Assembly (NCBI GenBank): GCA_947359465.1 | Contig: OX375879.1 | Span: 120,234,557 to 120,298,556, forward strand | Direction: 5' to 3' | From: Metellina segmentata | Taxonomy: Eukaryota > Arthropoda > Arachnida > Araneae > Tetragnathidae | Length of the DNA stretch: 64,000 nt | Part shown: positions 45,985-58,221 of the stretch, piece after piece | Layout of the letters: each line of letters starts with the position of its first letter | Position numbering within the stretch: position 1 is the stretch's first letter | Notes under the pieces: generated by a model | What the model was told of the DNA's origin: nothing | Databases searched by the model: none | Seen by the model: only the letters and a program-made list of their open reading frames with translations | Position numbers and translations under genes: made by a program

Positions 45985-46500
45985 AAGTAGTTGAATTAAC
46001 GTCGCATTGGAGCTCTACTGTCGACGATTCCAGATCCATCCCTAAGACAAAGATTAAAAGACAACGCCTCGTAACTTTAAACCACGGTCAGTTCACAACT
46101 GAGCAATACAATGTAAAGTTTAATATACTGATAAAAACTAACAGACCCGCTTAAAACATCCGAGTGAAAATTTGTCTAGTCTCCAAACTTCCACACCACG
46201 TGAGGATATTTGAGACCACGACAGGTTTAACATGATCCAGCTCCCATATGCACATCTGTATTTGATTGGACCGAGGTTCAAACTTGCATCCCTCCAGTTG
46301 CTACTCCTCCAACCGGGCGACGGCGGTTGCAGGTCAAGTTGACATTCTGTGCAAGTTTGGAGAGTGGGGTGCCAGCTCAGATGTTGAACTCGTCATCTGA
46401 CCGTGGTACAAAATGACGATGTGTTGTCCTTGGATCCTCTTCGGTATTGTTCTCGAACTATCGCCAGAAGCCCTTTGTATTTCTCCAGTGCGACGGAAAA
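45985..46500. repeat. Two SINEs, head to head
   Basis: 45985-46320 is a minus-strand copy (tail AATTAACGTCGCATTGGAGC; head CCCTCCAGTTGCTACTCC in plus reading). 46325-46500 is a plus-strand body and tail (TTTGGAGAGTGGGGTGCCAG, then CGTCATCTGACCGTGG). A foreign 60-70 bp interrupts the first near 46090-46160. Confidence 0.65.
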
Positions 46501-46719
46501 TTCATCTATTTACTCACTATTAGTATTCTGAAGAAACCAAATGATTCTATGATGCCTGCTTCTCTTCCAATTATGATTAATTATGTGAACAGTATGTAAA
46601 AATACGAAACTAAAAATATTTTATTTAAAAGTTATTCCAAAACAAAGTGGCGTCCTTACAACACGAACGCAGTGTCGAAAGATATAATCTTACTGAAATT
46701 TTTCCTTTTCCCCTTCCAG

Positions 46720-46836
46720 GCATTTAACACTGGAGACAAAATCGTCGACAGCATGCTGTCAATAGTAGCGGGAGAAGATTGGAAAAGGATTCGAAGTATA
46801 GTTACTCCCACCTTCTCCACTGGAAAAATTAAAAGG
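46720..46836 (+). CDS. P450-B exon 5 (helix C)
   Basis: A 39-codon exon: AFNTGDKIVDSMLSIVAGED, then WKRIRSIVTPTFSTGKIKR. WKRIR is the helix C WxxxR motif, whose Arg contacts a heme propionate. TPTFSTGKIKR is typical of the CYP3 clan. It is phase 0 at both ends, with acceptor CCTTCCAG and donor AGG|GTATGT. All diagnostic residues are present. Confidence 0.95.
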
Positions 46837-46903
46837 GTATGTGTCTCATGGTTACTATTCATTTTGTAAGAATTTTTTTGATGGTCTGTATTTTGATATA
46901 CAA

Positions 46904-48107
46904 CAGTCAAACCTCATTTAAAAGAACTTACTTTGTACGAATTACCGATAATACGAATTAATGTATACAATAACCGTCAAAATATGTATTAACCCTTCTT
47001 TGCATAGTGGTGGAAATTTCCATCATAACATTGAATGCCCAAAAATTATATAAAAGAACAAGTTCACTTTAAGTTGATCGTGTCTGGATACCTTTTTAAT
47101 GTCTATTGCATAAAAAAAAACATAGTTGTTAAAAATAATCAAGTGTCGCTATCAGTAAAACGAGCTTGAAGTTGTCATTCCGCTGTTTGTTGTAGTTGCA
47201 ATAAACGTATGATTTCGTTTTTAATTTTGTTTTATTATATTTGACTTTCTATTGCTGAAAAAGTGAAAATGAGTGGAAGAAAGGTTTGTAACATGTATTT
47301 CTGTTATTTTTAGAGCAATTTCTGAAAAAGTTTGCGTTTAATTTTAAAAATACCACATGATACCATCCTATTGTTTTTTGCTAAATTTATACTATAAATA
47401 TATACTAAGATTTTTTTAACCATTTTTCCTTTAATTTTGAACATGAATTATATCACCTTGATTTATTTCACCAATAAAGAAAAAATAATGCTAAGAAGGG
47501 TTAAAGCAATGTTTCTCATTCGTTTAAGAATTAAAGTTACGCTAATCTTCTTTAAGACGAATACATTTTTTAAAATTGAGGGCAAACGGATTCTTTTCAA
47601 TCGCATTACCAGAAACATTATTGACTACGAAAATGTGGAAGATATATTTGTGGAAGAGAATAAAGAAGAAATGAAGATTCTGATCAAGACGAAGGTGTAA
47701 GCGTACCTTCATTAGAAGTAACTGCTGGCTTAGAAATGGTTCACTGATTTTTGTTAGGCAGTGAAAAGATTCATCTCCTCGAGTACACAACGTTGTCCGC
47801 ATCGAAGATCTTCTTAGAGAATGACACACAAAAAAAATCGATAACAGAACTATTTCAAGACACAAATTGTGCAATCAGGAATGATCTGTGTAATCAAGAA
47901 TCGTCTGCATAAAGTTTGTGATGAAGAATACCATTTATCTGAACCAAGAATGTTTCGTAACTAATGTAAATACTAGATTAAAATATAATTTTACTGTTGA
48001 AATAACGCTTTTTTTTTAAATTTGTTTTACACGAACAACGGTTAACTCGAATATTTTTTACGGTCCCGTTAAATTTGTACTAACGAGAGAGAGAGAGGTC
48101 GGCTCAA
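46904..48107 (+). mobile_element. pogo/Tigger-like element remnant
   Basis: Begins CAGTCAAACCTCATTTAAAA, a Tigger-type end. The right end is decayed (GAGAGGTCGGCTCA, the imperfect inverse). The adjoining inner sequences TACGAATTACCGATAATACG and CACGAACAACGGTTAACTCG are roughly inverse. 47590-47880 carries a degenerate frame ending near SASKIFLENDTQKKSI, which resembles the C-terminal region of pogo-type transposases. The DDE core is missing. Confidence 0.6.
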
Positions 48108-48121
48108 AGCACAAACTTGTT

Positions 48122-48246
48122 AACCTTCCTCGAAGAGCTATCTCGTCATTAACAAAACCGACCCGATCTTGATAGACGAGGTATATCGTCATTCACAAAA
48201 TTGACCAGATGTTGGACGAGATGTCTCGTCAAAACAATTTGGAGGG
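48122..48246. repeat. piggyBac-like palindrome repeat, short
   Basis: Starts after TTAA with CCTTCCTCGAAGAGCTATCTC and ends GTCTCGTCAAAACAATTTGG, then AGGG. This is a short member of the dispersed family. Confidence 0.55.
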
Positions 48247-48889
48247 TTTACTAACATTTTTCATTGAGATTATATGCTTATTTTTGCAAAACAGTCCCAT
48301 TGTAATCTTTTTCAAAGGTATTCAACTACGAAGTTACCCCGTCCCAGCCTAAGCCTTGGATAACTAAGTGCTTAGGATAACGGGCTAGTAAGTTTCCTGT
48401 CTCCAAACTGGCTTTGATACTTTGCGCCGGCATTCTAAATTGAACTCAATTAGCTTTGGTATTTTATCTTGTACATAAAATGAAATTGCTGCAAATTAAT
48501 ATATTTACCTTTGAAATTAAGTCTCTTTACTATCTAAAAAAAAATTTAATTAAAAAACTTTGAAGTAGTGGAAATTATGTGTGGTGGTGATGATAACAGG
48601 TGTTGTCGGGGAGAGTTTTAGTTTGCTTTGTAAAGGTCAGGCTAACCAAACCAATTGCATTTTGCTTCTGAAAATCTTCCTTCCAAACCACTAAGCGAAG
48701 TTCTTTGAAAAAATAATTTTATTTTGTAAAAATGTTTAAAAATAGAGAAATATCATCCAAATATTCACAAAACATACAAAATGGTCCCAAATATGCAAAA
48801 ACATGCAAAATAAGTTCGGGTTGTTTAGTTGCAAATTGCTAAAAAACCACTCAAAACTGATTTTTTTCAATAGGGGCTAAAAAAATATG

Positions 48890-49310
48890 TGCAAAATCCG
48901 AGCTCTACTCATAAACCAATAATTTCAAGTGACCCCAGAAGAAGTACAAGGGGTTAAAGTCCGGCGAGCGTGGAGGCCAAGCAACGGCGCGTCCGATCCT
49001 TCTTTAGAGATACGTTGCATCGAGATGGATACACACTGGCGCGGGAAAAATTGGGGTTTAGCACCATTGTGTGTCAACCACATTTCCCCCTTCATGTAGG
49101 CGGGTAAACGATGCCGGGACAGCGCAGATGGTCTTCGACAGGCTTTCCGTTGATTGTGGATGCGGGTGGGTTTTTACCATCCCTGAAAAATCTAGACACG
49201 GACATAATTCTTTGTAAAATAAACGCAAATTAATTGTAAATTAGGCTATTTCGTTGTGTTGACAGGCACTCCAATCGGCCCACAATGTTACAAGAATGCG
49301 CCAACCGACG
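48890..49310 (-). pseudogene. mariner/IS630-type transposase C-terminal fragment
   Basis: The minus strand, in shifting frames, reads WLTHNGAKPQFFPRQ and then AVAWPPRSPDFNPLYFFWG. This is the region around the second and third catalytic residues of DDE_3-type transposases; the usual form is DGAPAH ... WPPRSPDLNPLDFFLWG. Here the catalytic DGA is NGA. It abuts the 122-bp array at 49319. Confidence 0.65.
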
Positions 49311-49318
49311 ACTGACGT

Positions 49319-50660
49319 ATCAATCCACGGCCATCAGCCTGACAACTAATAACGACGTCAAACTTTGCAGACGCATTTTCGTGATTTTTACCCACACAAC
49401 GTCATTTGCGACACCATGTCCCATTGCATATTTTGTTCGTATCAATCCACGGCCATCAGCCTGACAACTAATAACGACGTCAAACTTTGCAGAAGCATTT
49501 TCGTGATTTTTACCCACACAACGTCATTTGCGACACCATGTCCCATTGCATATTTTGTTCGTATCAATCCACGGCCATCAGCCTGACAACTAATAACGAC
49601 GTCAAACTTTGCAGAAGCATTTTCGTGATTTTTACCCACACAACGTCATTTGCGACACCATGTCCCATTGCATATTTTGTTCGTATCAATCCACGGCCAT
49701 CAGCCTGACAACTAATAACGACGTCAAACTTTGCAGAAGCATTTTCGTGATTTTTACCCACACAACGTCATTTGCGACACCATGTCCCATTGCATATTTT
49801 GTTCGTATCAATCCACGGCCATCAGCCTGACAACTAATAACGACGTCAAACTTTGCAGAAGCATTTTCGTGATGTTTACCCACACAACGTCATTTGCGAC
49901 ACCATGTCCCATTGCATATTTTGTTCGTATCAATCCACGGCCATCAGCCTGACAACTAATAACGACGTCAAACTTTGCAGAAGCATTTTCGTGATGTTTA
50001 CCCACACAACGTCATTTGCGACACCATGTCCCATTGCATATTTTGTTCGTATCAATCCACGGCCATCAGCCTGACAACTAATAACGACGTCAAACTTTGC
50101 AGACGCATTTTCGTGATTTTTACCCACACAACGTCATTTGCGACACCATGTCCCATTGCATATTTTGTTCGTATCAATCCACAGCCATCAGCCTGACAAC
50201 TAATAACGACGTCAAACTTTGCAGAAGCATTTTCGTGATGTTTACCCACACAACGTCATTTGCGACACCATGTCCCATTGCATATTTTGTTCGTATCAAT
50301 CCACGGCCATCAGCCTGACAACTAATAACGACGTCAAACTTTGCAGAAGCATTTTCGTGATGTTTACCCACACAACGTCATTTGCGACACCATGTCCCAT
50401 TGCATATTTTGTTCGTATCAATCCACGGCCATCAGCCTGACAACTAATAACGACGTCAAACTTTGCAGACGCATTTTCGTGATTTTTACCCACACAACGT
50501 CATTTGCGACACCATGTCCCATTGCATATTTTGTTCGTATCAATCCACGGCCATCAGCCTGACAACTAATAACGACGTCAAACTTTGCAGAAGCATTTTC
50601 GTGATGTTTACCCACACAACGTCATTTGCGACACCATGTCCCATTGCATATTTTGTTCGT
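49319..50660 (+). repeat. 122-bp tandem array, exactly 11 units
   Basis: Eleven nearly identical 122-bp units start at 49319 and every 122 bp to 50539, ending exactly at 50660. Each begins ATCAATCCACGGCCATCAGC and ends TTGCATATTTTGTTCGT. Only three variable positions were seen: C/A in GCAGA(C/A)GCATT, T/G in GTGAT(T/G)TTT, and one G-to-A in unit 8. The open frames of 65 and 73 codons repeated on both strands are by-products, since 122 is not a multiple of three. Confidence 0.97.
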
Positions 50661-51076
50661 CTTGATGCGTACTATCACCCCTCCAAGATTGCCGTTGGTG
50701 TTCAAACACTCCCTGTATAACGCAATCAAGGTCAGAACCCAGTTTAGAAACAGAAATGGATGTAATTGGATAATGGAATTGGATCCACAAACTTTCAATA
50801 GAGTGATGGAGGCCAAATCGGTGAAGATAGGCAGGAAAATTATCAAGTTAAAGGAAAATCTAAAACCCACCCAGTGTTTTAAGTGTGCAGGTTATGGCCG
50901 TGTTGCCAAATTCTGTAGAGAAGAAAGGGAAATCTGTACAAACTGTGGCACTGAGGGACAAAAATGGCGTGACTGCAAAGAGAAAAGACAATGCATTAAT
51001 TGCTCAAGACACAACACAAATTTCAAACTAAATCTAGTTACGTATCACCGCTCAGCGGAATCAAATTGTAAACTAT
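50661..51076 (+). pseudogene. LINE ORF1 C-terminal part
   Basis: This frame carries the RNA-binding part of a Jockey/R1-type ORF1. It includes VRTQFRNRNGCNWIMELDPQ, then zinc knuckles CFKCAGYGRVAKFCREE, CTNCGTEGQKWRDCKEK and CINCSRH. The second and third CCHC knuckles are imperfect (for example WRDC where HRDC is usual). The N-terminus is replaced by the satellite. ORF1 proteins coat the LINE RNA. Confidence 0.82.
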
Positions 51077-51139
51077 AGGAGAGAGAAATTAAAAACCTAA
51101 TAAATGTTGCATAATCAAAACCCCATCCGCCAAACCACC

Positions 51140-51352
51140 TGCACAGTGGCGACACTCGTAGCGACGCCAGCGCTACGGAGCGCAGGTGCATAAGAGAGCA
51201 GAGTAGTGAAGAGCGAGGTCGCCAACAGCGAAGCTCTCATCGATGTTTCCGTTCTAATGTGTCTTGTAGTTAGGCTTAAGAGCCTAAAGTTGTATGCTAA
51301 ACCTGAGAATATATAGTTATTGTTAGAACTAACTTGTTCTTGTCTTCATACA
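51140..51352 (+). other. Unexplained segment between LINE ORFs
   Basis: It starts near CTGCACAGTGGCGACACTC and ends at ACATCAACA. It is GC-richer than its surroundings and lacks coding signs. The TG...CA-like limits suggest a solo LTR inserted in the LINE, but no target duplication was found. Confidence 0.35.
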
Positions 51353-51405
51353 TCAACACCCTAGACAACCCGAACCAGAACATAAATAAGATTAATTATG
51401 CCTAG

Positions 51406-52422
51406 GCAACTTATCTAAACATTGACGGAGCTCACATAAACCTAGCGAACTCAAGAGCGGCTATGTCCCAACTTAATCAGGAAATAATAGAGAAAGACCT
51501 AGACTTTGCTTCCCTAAACGAACCCTATTGGTACAACAACCAAATAGTTGGAATACCAAGTAATTACAAGATCTTGGGAGACATAAACACTAAAGCAGTC
51601 CTAATAACAAAAAATAAATATGATACACAATACACAACTGATTTTTCAATGCAAATTTTTCACTGTGGCCATGATTGACATCAATCAGGAAGAAGTGGTA
51701 TTGGCCGAAATATACTGAGCCCTAACCAGGAGATACAATCCAAACTTGCTTGCTTGACAGACCACTTGCAGAGATTCAGACCCCACAAAAAGATAATTTG
51801 CGGGGATTTTAACACAAAATCAACTCTATGGGGCCAACGACCTACAGACTCGAGGGGCCAGGCAGTGATTGATACCTGCGAAATCAACGACCTAGATATA
51901 GCCGACAACCCCAACTCGATTCCAACATGCTCCTCCACAAGGGGAACAAGTTGGATCTATCTAGTATTGGTGGGAAACATAAATGAAAACCTCAAGGTAA
52001 CGGTTGTGGACGAAATTTTGAATAGTGACCATAATCTAGTCTTGATTAAATGGAACAAGACTAGTGTCGGTACTCAACAGGCACCAAGAATAAATTTAAA
52101 ACAACTTGACTGGCTAAAAACTAAGACCATTGTCTCTGAAATAACTAGAAGAATAGAAATAAATGAGCTGATGGCGAACGAAGAACTGAATGAGATAATC
52201 GAAGAAACACAGAACAAGATCAGAAAATCCCTAACCACTCCAAAGACAAAAAAAACCCTAGGTGCATGGAAGAATCGAACCAAAAACCCTTATTGGGGCA
52301 CTGGTGAGTTAAAAACAAAGAGAAGCAAGTTAAAATCTCTGAGAAGAAGATTTCAGAAAGAAAAGGACCCCATAGCGGAATACAAAAAAACTGATACTAC
52401 AAACCAAGAAAGACAATTATAA
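51406..52422 (+). pseudogene. LINE ORF2 endonuclease
   Basis: An APE-type endonuclease in two frames. 51406-51660 has AHINLANSRAAMSQLNQEII, then ASLNEPYW with a catalytic Glu region. 51754-52422 has KKIICGDFNTKSTLWGQRPT (metal-binding GDFN), DIADNPNSIPTC, and LNSDHNLVLIKW with the catalytic SDH. A frameshift and a stop lie near 51660-51720. The linker after 52080 is basic. The reverse transcriptase is absent. The enzyme would nick target DNA to prime reverse transcription. Confidence 0.85.
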
Positions 52423-52639
52423 AGAGTTCATAACTGAAATCCCCACTTCCAACATCTTTGGTAAAAACTTTGACTTCATTACTGAAAAAAAGAAAAGAAG
52501 ATACCCAAAAAAGGAATAATGAGAGAAAATGGATCTTATTGTGATACACTAGACGAATCTAATCAATAAATTTTAAATTACCATTTCCCACTGGTAGATG
52601 AATCTACAGAAAAAAACAGATGAAGAAGTAGGTACTGCA

Positions 52640-53270
52640 GGCCTCCCGGAGGCAGCAAAAAAGGCGACTAAAGTGACTATTTTCAAGGCAAGGCGACTAT
52701 GGCGACTTTTATCAGAAAATTAACATTGACAAATCGTCAAAAGCAACTATTTTGGCAAAAAACGGGAACTATTTTCATCGCAAGGCGACTTCTTTTCGGA
52801 AAATAATCGAAATATCGATGATTGTGTTGTGGTGAAGTGGCCAAAGAATTAACTGTAGATATTTATACTTTCTTCAAAAAATTCTTAAGATGGGAAAATT
52901 TTAGAGTGGTACAAGAAACAAAAATGCGAAAACAAAACCTTCGACAAACACACATCAACACGTTGGTTGACAATGTGACCAGCTGCCGAAAGGCTATTAG
53001 CTCAATAGCCTGCAATTGTTGATTACTTTTTGGACCTTATTCCATCTAAACAGCCAACACTGATGCAGTCTGAGAAATACAAAAGAATTTCAAGCTATTT
53101 AAAATATGCAGACATTAAAATTGAGTTACAATTTGTATTTGAAAGTGCTGAGCTATTTTAGCCTTTTCTGAATTTTTTTAAAAACATCAGCACCACTTAT
53201 CCACATTTTATACGCCGAATTGAGGGTATTAATATAATGTTAACTGATACAGTACATAACCTAGAAAATA
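52640..53270 (+). pseudogene. hAT-related remnant
   Basis: It opens with several GGCGACTA/GGCGACTTTT repeats, probably subterminal transposon sequence. 53030-53240 in shifting frames reads DYFLDLIPSKQPTLMQSEKY, then LKYADIKIELQFVFESAELF, which resembles the middle region of hAT-type transposases of the ZNF862-related group. Stops are frequent. The assignment is from memory of family wording. Confidence 0.5.
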
Positions 53271-55430
53271 AATTCTAATGTGTTTTCCACAATCTCAGAA
53301 TAAAAATGAATGAATAGAGTATAAGGATAGTTTGTTTACTATTTTGATCAGTAGATGGCATCATAAGTTTAAAATTTTGAAGAATTAACTAAGAAATAAT
53401 ACTAAAGCCATCCAGCATGTTTCGCGATGTCAGAAAGTAACGATCGAAATAGCTCTATACCTGAAGCAAAAAATATGTTGGTAAGAACTTTAAACTGCAT
53501 TTGTCCTTAAAATAACTTTTTAAAAGTTTTGAAACATTTTTATGTGTTTTTGTGCATTTTCTTTGTCGTGAATATAGTTTTCTTATTTTTAAAAATGCGA
53601 TGTCAAAATCGCGTAACGATCAAATTGCCTAGTTTTTTGCTGATTTAATTTATGTTACAAAGGTGCCGATGTCCCAAAACATAAAAAAAAAATATTGATT
53701 ACAATCTTCTTTCATCAGATTAATAGTTTTTTTTATCGAAAAATAAAGTGAATTTAGCATATACATTATTAATACCATTACTATGCACTTGTCCAGCAAA
53801 CGTGTGCGCTCGATGTCAAATAACGACGGCGTCGATCGTTACTCAATTTGGACGTAATGTAGCAACTATCTCAATAAGATTGTAAAAAATTTCGTGTTTT
53901 TTTTTTTTTAATTTTTTTTTCCTGCCCTACGGCTGTAATGATCCTTTGAATAGGAATTATAACTTTTCCAGGAGTTTTCAAGATTTAAGTTATTTTTATT
54001 TTATGATCGTGTTTTCCTTCTTGTATGCGTAAATATATATTATTTAAACGATCACAAAAATCAAACAAACCCAACATTTTTGGAATTTGTAATAAAACTT
54101 TACAGAATTCAACAAATCCATGATTTGAAAATCTGGAAAAACAAAAATATAATTTTTAAATATTCAAATTTACTCTAATTTTAAAATATTCAAATCTACT
54201 TTAATTTTAAAGCATTGACAATTTATAACTAATTTATTACTAGTCTTGGTTAAATGCCAAAGTTTTATAACCTACAGGCCAGCAATGTCCGAAATCTGTA
54301 ACTTACAGGAAAGCAACGTCAAAAATCTGTAACCTACAGATCTTATAATTAAATGTTTTAATTCACAATTTTCCAATACAGTTCCTGTCTTTGAATGATT
54401 GTATATTGTATACTAGGCCTGTAAACAATACAGCAAAAAAGTATTGATGTTAAATTAAAATTTATTTTAAATTATTCATAGTTAACATTTTGTGGTCCCA
54501 CATTTTGAGAATGTCCCATAAACAAACGTTACGAGATTAATTTGCCGACTTTATAAGAAAGTTATATGCTTTATTTGAGTTATAGAGCTGTGTAATGTTG
54601 CTAGAACCGTAGAGAACACCGCCGCTCTGATGAAATTCTTCATACGTCCGACAACAGAAAACAATGAGATATATTTATGATTGAATTTTTTTAAGCGCCG
54701 AAGATAAATGTTCAGCCATCCCGAAAATAGGCTTAGAGGTGAAAAAGTATTGGATTATCTTTGCACAAGTAAATGATATGCAATAGAAGTGGACGTCGAA
54801 AAACTGACAATGTTAACATGACTGAGGTGCAAACTCTTATCATGCACTTTATTTGAACTAAGAATTGACACGAGTAAGCTAACAAATGTAAACAAATGGC
54901 GTTTTATATTTTTGATTAGTTCTATTGCTTCTGGACGTGTGAAAAGTGTACGTCGATGCTATGTTTATTTTAAAATGATTTTAATAATGTGTGAGTAAAC
55001 GACAGGGCATCGATAGATATAAGCAATTAAGAAACTTTAGCTCATATAGTATTCGCGGATCTGCTAGTATTATCAGTTTTACTGTGATTGTTTGTCGTGT
55101 TTAAAGTTTTTAGAATGGAAAAGTTTCGCTCTTGTGTATTTAAGCACATTTAAAGACATACAAATCTTGATCTTTGTTGAAATAACTCTATCGTAGATGT
55201 GCTTTGAAAAATCCTAGCACTGTAAATGGAGAAATTGTGAAATATTTTATAATAGTATCAACTGGGAAATTCGGTAGAAAATGCTGATAAATGAATTGTT
55301 TTGAAATATGCCTTATCAAAGCGAACAATGAATGATATCTATTGCTGATGAAGCTGATAAATTGAGAGATTTTAAAATTATTCACCCAGGTTTCAATGCT
55401 TTACAGCTTGAACTTTGACATCTCCAGGTC
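53271..55430 (+). other. P450-B intron 5, nothing recognised
   Basis: AT-rich sequence with direct repeats of about 30 bp (AGCAATGTCCGAAATCTGTA and AGCAACGTCAAAAATCTGTA, 54280-54345). I see no exon with P450 motifs. Confidence 0.5.
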
Positions 55431-55439
55431 CGAAATAAC

Positions 55440-55625
55440 CTTCCAAGTCGTTTGACGAGATATCTCGTATATCAAGGTCTGATTAATTTTGTTAATCGAG
55501 ATATTGTTGATTTATTTTATTATTATGGGGAGTTCAAGACCTTTTCAGTTTTATCCTGTGAAGAAATATACCGTCCATCAAGATCTAGTCAGTTCTGGTT
55601 CTGGTGTAAAGTCACTAGATCATTT
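55440..55625. repeat. piggyBac-like palindrome repeat, one-sided
   Basis: AACCTTCCAAGTCGTTTGAC leads into GACGAGATATCTCGTA, followed by diverged family blocks. The right end is not defined. Confidence 0.5.
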
Positions 55626-55734
55626 AAAAAAAGAATAACTCTTATGTATTGAAAATCCACATTTATTATTTTAAAAACAACTATTCAGTACTGGCACTGC
55701 GTTGCCTGTGACCAAGTTCTGCTTTTAGAAAGTC

Positions 55735-56120
55735 AAACTCACTGATTCCGACAAAACCAAATTAAACAGTAATAAACAAAACTTTCATAAATAATAAAAA
55801 TTAAATATCGCTATAATTTCAAAAAGTCTTAAGATAAAGAAAAATAAATAAATAATACAACCTGATGCGACTGCTCAAATGTCTAAACCTCACTGATTCC
55901 AACAAATAACGTAAATTAAAGACACTCGGCGAAATAAAAACCAAGATGATTCCGACAGAGAACGTAAATGAAAACCAAATTAAACCGTAATAAACAATAT
56001 TGCATAACTGATACAGATTCAAAAGTAAGATGCTTTTAAAAAGTCTCAATACTAAACCTTACTGATTCCAACAAACAACGTAAATCAACCAAAATATCGT
56101 TGTACTTTCAAAGTCTTAAA
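55735..56120. repeat. Degenerate repeat with CTGATTCCAACAAA motif
   Basis: Four diverged copies of a block with CTGATTCC(A/G)ACA and AACGTAAAT occur at irregular spacing. The function is unknown. Confidence 0.55.
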
Positions 56121-58221
56121 GCTAAAGAAAAACCGTGACTAAAATCAAATTGAACGTTAATTATTCCAATTTACACAAAGTGGAAAGAAACTCCGTTAAA
56201 AAATCAAAGTAATAAAATAAAAGAACCAATGAAATCAAAGGAACATACCGCGCGGAGAAAAATAAGAAAATTGCGTTTTGAGTACACCATTTGACCAGTA
56301 ACGTCATTCATGCACCGTGACAACGAGTCGAAACGTGGCGAGCGTCCAAAAGAAGAACAACATGGGGACAAAAGCTAATACATCAATTACAAAATGTTCT
56401 AAGTTAAATTTTAAAATTCGGGCTTCGAGGTGCATTTAGTCATTTTTAGGACTACCTTTGTGCCAAATTTCATGACTGTAAGTGCTATAGATTTGTCTGG
56501 ACACCTCAAACACTTTTTTTTATAGTGTAAGAGATAAATTGACTTCTTGGAAATTATTTTTGTAGTTTGGAATTGTTTAGATGGTTGTTGTCTGACACCA
56601 AAAGGACGAATGTGACTTTTACTTTGTGAATTTAACTTTTTGTGTCATGAATTTTTCCATCTCAATTTTTCCAAGAATTGCATATAAATAATTTGAATTA
56701 AAAAATTAGAAATAAGATGTTTTAAAATGGTTTAGTGACTTTTGGGTCATCCTATAGTTTGTAGTGACTACACCAGAAAGGTTGAGCAAAACAGGATGGA
56801 ACAACTTTTCCACTGTAGATTCAAAATGTCATGCCGCTTGTCGGATCTAAATGAAATTCATAAAAGAGCATTCATATCAGTCCATCTCTATAATACATGT
56901 TTGCTTTAATGAATTCGAATTATTTTCCGTGATTTTCGATTTATTTTAGTTATTGTCAAACTTTTGCTATCAGTCAATCAAAATTCGACTGATCACTAAA
57001 ACATCACACAAATTACCTCATCTGCAAATTGTGCTCATCTGCATTTTTTTTAATTGCATATCGAGTGACTAGTTAAAGTTAAAAACGCATAAGGAAGAGG
57101 AAGGCATATGGCCGCTGTCTGTGCATCCCTGCCTTATGTGAGAAGACATATTTTGCTTCTATTTTAAAAGAATTCTCCTATTACAGACGCATTACGGCTG
57201 TAGCAGTATTGTAATAACTAATATTGGGGCTCAAGAATCTCGTCTTAAGAAATCCCTTTCAATGAGAAGCAGTCGATGCTACGTTGAATGTAGATTGCAA
57301 AGGAATAATATTAAATAATAGTATGCCCGACTGAAAACAAATGAGCTAAACATCTTTGTTAACGAAACAATGTTCGGAATAAATGAAATTTATTTTTGTT
57401 CGGCATCGTGAAAAAAAAAAGTTCATGACTCATAGTTTTCACGTTAAATTTCTCTGTTTGCGCCATTTCCTCAAACTTGGAACACCGATTGTTATTTCAG
57501 TAACATGACGAGTCATTTCCTTATGCGAGCATGTGATTGCGTTGATAAAATCAATAGCTGATCTAATCTCCTAAATGATTTTCCATTTCAATCAGTATTG
57601 TTTCACTCGCATCAACATGTTATACAAGTATTAATGTTTTGTAAAGATATATTCACTGCCTCGTATGTATCACTGGCAACCAAAACAACCAATTTATAGG
57701 TTATAATTTTTGCGTCTTCTCTCAATTCTTTTCACTTGCTCATCAACTGTTCTGGTACGTTACTCTAAGAATACGCTTACGTCTGTTTGGAAACCACTAT
57801 GGTACGCGTTCAACCTCTATGAACGCCCCATCCAACCTCTATGAACGCCCCATCCAACGAATTTCGATCATTATAAAACATATCAGGTCAGCTGTATAAA
57901 AATAAAAGCTCAGGGCGAGATACATTTTTCAGACGAGAGACGAAAGCGGTACACATATCCAAACGAACAACAGAACGATTGCCCTCTCGCTTGTTAACAC
58001 AAACGGACGCTAGCTCCTTCAAACGGGGCAGATGTGCGAGCACGATCATGCATCTTTGGAAACGGCTGATAAACAATTCCTTTGGGGAGATGAGAAGAGA
58101 AACATCGGTGTTCTGCTACATTATTAATTTATTATACGATTACTGATACGTACAACAGTTGATTGAATAATTTTTGATTACGTGTGATTCAGTTTTAAAC
58201 AACAAAACATTATTTCTTTAG
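56121..58221 (+). other. P450-B intron 5, end
   Basis: Intron sequence with blocks near 56430-56480 that are the inverse of 45205-45240, and a two-copy 23-bp repeat (CCAACCTCTATGAACGCCCC) at 57805-57856. No gene is recognised. The intron ends at TTTCTTTAG. Confidence 0.5.

Larger units (their letters stand above)
50661..52630 (+). mobile_element. 5'-truncated LINE (Jockey/R1-like), no RT
   Basis: A non-LTR retrotransposon fragment that starts at the end of the 122-bp array. It has the end of ORF1 with three zinc knuckles and the endonuclease of ORF2, and ends before the reverse transcriptase domain, in sequence that should be the EN-RT linker. Either both ends were lost or it is a deletion derivative. 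An unexplained GC-richer segment of about 210 bp lies between the ORFs. Confidence 0.8.

Noticed and set aside
49319..50660. Repeated ORFs of 65 and 73 codons on both strands in the 122-bp array
   Set aside because: The unit length is not a multiple of three, the frames overlap on both strands, and the array is a satellite. They are by-products of a stop-poor repeat.
49319..50660. Possible CRISPR-like array
   Set aside because: There are no unique spacers: units are 122 bp long and directly adjoining, and the genome is eukaryotic.
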